Program-made: the position numbers and the translations under genes
Shown here: positions 60,553 to 64,000 of the stretch, in pieces
Layout of the letters: every line of letters begins with the position of its first letter
Position numbering within the stretch: the first letter of the stretch is position 1
Notes under the pieces: generated by a model
What the model saw: the letters and a program-made list of their open reading frames with translations, nothing else
Told to the model about the DNA's origin: nothing
Database searches by the model: none
Assembly: GCF_031755915.1 (NCBI RefSeq)
Contig: NC_083381.1
Span: forward strand, 5,220,501 to 5,284,500
Origin: Ziziphus jujuba
Lineage: Eukaryota; Streptophyta; Magnoliopsida; Rosales; Rhamnaceae
Direction: 5' to 3'
Length of the DNA: 64,000 nt

Positions 60553-61722
60553 GTTAGTATGAATATCACAAAAATAAAGTAGGACCTCACCAAATTCACT
60601 CCCTTACATGTTTCACTTAATTAAGGACTCGACACTCGTGTTTACATACTAGTTTCGGCTCTTTACCCTTTTTTAAGCTCACACACTCTTGTCTTTTCCT
60701 ACTCAAAGAATTAACCCAAAGTTATAATTATAACACCCACATAACAGCAATTAGATCACAAGTATGCTTTAATTAAACTTATCAACAAAATAGTAGCGAA
60801 AAAAAGTAAGCAATACCGAGTGAATTTTTAAACACCTAATTCTTGGCTTTTCTAAGCAAAAATAAGGCAATTTAACAAAGCAAACTTCAGAAATAGTAAG
60901 AACTGGAACATATGGTAAGAATTTTAGAACTCAAGAGTCAAATTCTAGAAAAAGAAATTCAACACGAACAAGAATCAATTTGGACAAAAATAAGGAATAG
61001 TTGTTGGTTGTTGTCCTTTGTAATTCAAGTTTTTGTATCAAATTCTTTAACTAATTTTAAACCAATATTTTTAGCACCCAAAATTCAAATATCCAGCAGC
61101 AAAAATAAATCTCCAGCAACTCCAAATATTGAATAAATAGTCAACAATTCAGCAATTCAAAGAAATTTCCAGCAAACAAATTTCAATACCGAATTCAACA
61201 AAATCGGTCTTTTTTTTTTTTTTTTTTATAATTTAGCTTTTCTTCTTCTTTTCTTTTTTTTTTAATCATAAAATATAATCTCAACTGAAGTAGCAAGAAT
61301 TAACAATCAAATTGCAATTCCAACACGAAAAACTCAACAAACCCGTGACTACCAAAATTCGACTTCCAAATTTTGTAATTTTTTTTTTATTCCGCATACC
61401 ATTCTCTTCTTCTTCTTCTTTTTTTTTTTTTGAATGTCTGAATGCAAATAATTAAGACAAAAAAAAAACAAATAAAAATCAACAATAAACTAAATTACCA
61501 AGAACAATAATTAAAGACAACCAATAAACTGGGAAACAAAAATATGGTAGAACAAAGAAAACCTAACTTAACTAGGAATGAGTTTTTTTTTTTTTCAAGA
61601 TGCTGAACGTGTATGAGATGGATGAAACCTTAACCTAATGCTAAAATTGCAGATTAACACAAAAATAAATAAAGCAAATAAAGATAGATCAAACATGAAC
61701 AAATTTTGGCTCTGATACTAAA
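60553..61722 (-). other. 5' untranslated leader of the RT-less gypsy element
   Basis: AT-rich, with poly-T/(TTC)n runs (61208-61225, 61401-61432) and no frame. The primer site (minus strand TAGTATCAGAGCCAAAATTTG, 61702-61720) closes it next to the 5' LTR. Confidence 0.7.
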
Positions 61723-62844
61723 TGTTACGAATTTAGGACGACCTGCGCCTAAACCCATATTATATTAGCCCGAATCTAATTATGTTTAAGTTCTAATTGT
61801 TACCTTGACCCCTAAACAACCTATGATTAGAAACCTTGGTATAATGAAGATGCCACAATAGGTGATGGATAACCTATTGATAAGTCAAAATTAAAACATT
61901 CATTCACTAATGGTGTTTTAGGTGTTCAAAGAGAACAAAGGAAATTCAATCTCACAAATAATTTTCTGTATGAATAATGTACTGAATATTATTGATAAAA
62001 TAATCCCTTAAATAGGCTAAAAATTTACAAAACAAAACCCTAATTATCTAGGTAAAACTGTCCACCAAATAATAGGAAACCTAGCTTGGTCGAAATTCAC
62101 CTCTTTTCCTAATCTAATTTGGATTAATTAATTCCTTTATTTTAAATTAGGAATTAATTAATTTACAATGAAAATAATTAAATAATAACCTTCCTAAGTT
62201 GATTTTTCCAGAAAATAAATAAAAAGAAGCCAAATAAAAGACTAATTTTCTAAAACAAAAAGTCAAAATCAAATTAGGAAACTAGTTGACTAGTTTGACT
62301 ATTAAGGTATCTTTGACCAATCTCTGGCTTGTTTGGTCTCCAAATAAGCTTCCATATGCCATTTATAATGCCAAATATGATTAATAATGATTCCCACATG
62401 TTGCCTCTTGATTGGAATAAGTCAAACAAGAAGAAAAGTCAAAGTCAGCGGCTAAACAACATATTTTCGGCTAAATTGAGATGCTGTCCGTAAAAGTCAT
62501 TTTTAGATGCTTTTGATTTGTCTTGGCTAGATTCCATGTCCTCTTAATGATATTCATTAAGTTCATGAAGTGTTGGAACCATTCCTTGCTGCCCAGAGTC
62601 CAAATTTGCACGAAAACAGTTACCGGGGTCCTTATAGGCTTCCACCACTCGGATGCTTAAAACAGGCTTTATATCTTCGGATATGGACAAGCTCTTTTTA
62701 GAATTAGATACTCCCTGTATAAATTCTCCTAGTTTTTCCTTAAAGCTCTTGGCTTGAGCTCTAGTAATCGGCCCGGTCTTCATCCGTATCGGGTCAGCAT
62801 CCCAGCCGGTAGTCGGTTGTGCCAACTCAGGCGGATTCTTATCA
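61723..62844 (-). repeat. 5' LTR of the RT-less gypsy element, carrying a pol-tail frame
   Basis: TG...CA ends (plus strand TGTTACGAA ... TTCTTATCA). The minus strand 62825-62544 is open for 93 codons (MAQPTTGWDADPIRMKTGPI, TRAQAKSFKEKL...), the sort of tail found at the end of some gypsy polyproteins. In the 3' LTR the matching place is shortened and has stops. Confidence 0.85.
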
Positions 62845-62849
62845 ACTAG

Positions 62850-63385
62850 CGTAATTCCATAGGATAACTTTAGGCAATTTGAGGCACTAGTAGGCTACCT
62901 TATTGATAAAGGTCACCTGGTGTCCAATCCCACATTTTTCGGGCATGGAAAGATGATGATTCAAATGTAAAATATGTACTCACTTAATAACTGAGGCATT
63001 TTCAAAATGGTTGGCTTCAGAGTTCGAAAGAACATTGTAGTTAAGCATGTTTTAGTGGAAGTCATCTTAAGATGGATGACCTTAAGGAAAGTATAAATAA
63101 AAAATCTCATACCATTTGAAGTGTGGTGGGTAAATCGAGGACAATATCGGTGCTCCAGTGTGAGTAATCTTAGGATGAATGATCTCTTGGAAAGCCTAAA
63201 TGAAAAACCGAATACCATCTGGCTTGTCATAAGCAAATGAGGGACATTATCGGGGTGCTCCAGAGGAAGTAATCCTTGGATGGGAGACCTTTTCTGGGAA
63301 GTTTAAACAAAAAATCCCATATCATTTGGAGTGCTGTGGGTAAATGGGGGATAATATTGATTATGTAAGAGAGTAGGGCATTACA
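62850..63385 (+). repeat. Cassandra LTR 2, right part, with a triplicated ~106-bp segment
   Basis: After the 5S-like block (~63016-63090: GTAGTTAAGCATGTTTTAG, CTTAAGATGGATGACC) the box-C region plus its downstream flank recurs. Copies begin TGCTCCAGTGTGAGTAATC at ~63153 and TGCTCCAGAGGAAGTAATCC at ~63259. Each holds a box-C-like GGATGRGWGAYCT. The last copy runs to the LTR end. Confidence 0.85.
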
Positions 63386-64000
63386 GTTTTGGTAGATATT
63401 TTCTACAATGGGCTTAATGGCTACAGTAAATCTTAGATGGATAATTCAAGTGATCTTTCTCAAAGAAGTTAGTTGAAAAAGTTTTTGAGTTATTAGATGA
63501 AAGGCTTATAATTCCCATAATTGGCTTCTGAAAGTCAAAAAATTCAAAATGAACTAATGTTGTGAAGTTGGATTTTTTTTTTTTCTAATTTGGTTTCTAA
63601 ATTATTTAATCAAGTACCTTCTTTAATTCATATATGTCTATATCTTCTAAGCTAAAGGAGGAGAATAGTTAGTTGGAGGAATTTATTTCTTCTTTTATTG
63701 GTGAGACAAGGAAAAGATTTAATTAAAATGAAGCTAGATTGGAGGCTATTGAGAGATATTGCAATAGTTTGAGTGGGTCTATCAAAAGCTATTTAGAAGC
63801 AATTTGGGCAAATGGTTGATGAAGCTAATTATTCTTCAACTAATTGCAATATCATTACTTTGAGAAGTGGAAAGGAAAATGATAAGCCTCCAATGCAAAG
63901 CCAAGATGAGTCTTTTAAGAAGAATGATGTTAATGAGTATGTTGACAAATGATAAATATGACTTGTCAATGAGAATGCTAATGCTAATAAGCCTATTATT
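63386..64000 (+). pseudogene. Athila/Tat-type gag fragment, right part, runs off the window
   Basis: Continues the gag from 56588. LVDIFYNGLNGYSKS is followed by stops and frameshifts. Further on, in shifted frames, come NEARLEAIERYCNSLSGSIK and NCNIITLRSGKENDKPP. ITLRSGKE is the hallmark near the end of Athila/Tat gag. At least three frame changes and several stops make it a pseudogene. Confidence 0.82.

Larger units (their letters stand above)
57145..62849 (-). mobile_element. Ty3/gypsy element lacking RT, 5-bp target duplication ACTAG
   Basis: Spans 57150-62844 on the minus strand between ACTAG at 57145-57149 and 62845-62849. LTRs are 57150-58073 (3', 924 bp) and 61723-62844 (5', 1122 bp). 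The minus strand has a primer site TTTAGTATCAGAGCC next to the 5' LTR and a polypurine tract AAGAGGAGGGGAA next to the 3' LTR. Between gag/protease and the integrase end only ~800 bp remain, so RT, RNase H and the integrase core are missing. It is a deletion derivative that could only have moved with help. Confidence 0.9.
56584..63390 (+). mobile_element. Cassandra TRIM inside the Athila-type gag, split by a gypsy element
   Basis: LTR 1 spans 56589-57000. The internal part 57001-57053 has a primer site AATGGTATTAGAGCATG and a polypurine tract CTAAGGGGGGTGCAT. LTR 2 starts TGTAAGACCTATAAG at 57054, is broken at 57149 by the gypsy element, and resumes at 62850 to GGGCATTACA at 63385. Flanks GTTTC (56584-56588) and GTTTT (63386-63390) match 4/5. 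They fit the uninterrupted gag reading GAATGG-GTTTTGGTAGAT. LTR 2 carries a triplicated segment. Confidence 0.9.

Noticed and set aside
1..64000. CRISPR arrays, bacterial operons, tRNA genes
   Set aside because: No regular spacer-repeat arrays, no bacterial gene organisation, and no complete tRNA cloverleaf were seen; the B-box matches belong to SINEs.

Overview
The window is plant nuclear DNA, most likely from a eudicot and perhaps a woody one. It is AT-rich, has two intron-containing genes with plant-type GT-AG introns, and is otherwise packed with nested LTR retrotransposons of plant lineages: Tekay/Del-like, chromodomain Ty3/gypsy, Athila/Tat-like, and Cassandra TRIMs with a 5S-rRNA-like domain. 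I cannot name the species. No bacterial, organellar or CRISPR features are seen.

Host genes. PIGO (33813-41830, + strand, 20 exons, 948 aa) encodes the ER enzyme GPI ethanolamine phosphate transferase 3; one of its introns is GC-AG. About 3.6 kb downstream a three-exon gene (45436-47830, +) encodes a 335-aa plant protein with an N-terminal hydrophobic segment and C-terminal coiled coils. Its leader has two short uORFs, and a CT microsatellite lies directly on its first splice donor.

Left arm (1-15560). An LTR end (1-348) abuts a decayed minus-strand ORF (367-1851). A SINE with a perfect 15-bp target duplication lies at 3648-3760. Three unrelated host-gene fragments with intron remnants follow: an exonuclease-like piece (4768-5068, +), a ROP-GEF piece (11606-12215, +) and an ADP/ATP carrier piece (14286-14606, -). 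A complete but broken chromovirus (5583-10962, minus, 5-bp target duplication AGTGG) sits between the first two. A five-to-six-copy ~295-bp tandem repeat with a palindromic motif (12375-13950) sits between the last two. This grouping looks like a gene-fragment-capturing transposon, but I could not find its ends.

Middle (15561-33345). A Tekay/Del-like element has ~4.1-kb LTRs around only ~206 bp of internal sequence (PBS plus polypurine tract). Its 5' LTR carries a nested 3.8-kb solo LTR (16020-19814), a foldback MITE and a 263-bp tandem duplication. A second solo LTR (28875-31801, target duplication GTTTT) lies in unassigned AT-rich sequence. A second SINE and a second, inverted MITE copy lead into the PIGO promoter.

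Right arm (47831-64000). This is a stack of insertions. Athila/Tat-like remnants carry two Cassandra TRIM insertions. The first (50624-52252) is a three-LTR multimer whose first LTR is interrupted by a 165-bp TRIM solo LTR within the 5S-like domain. The second (56589-63385) sits inside an Athila-type gag and is itself split by an RT-less gypsy element (57150-62844, target duplication ACTAG). Target duplications give the order of most insertions directly.
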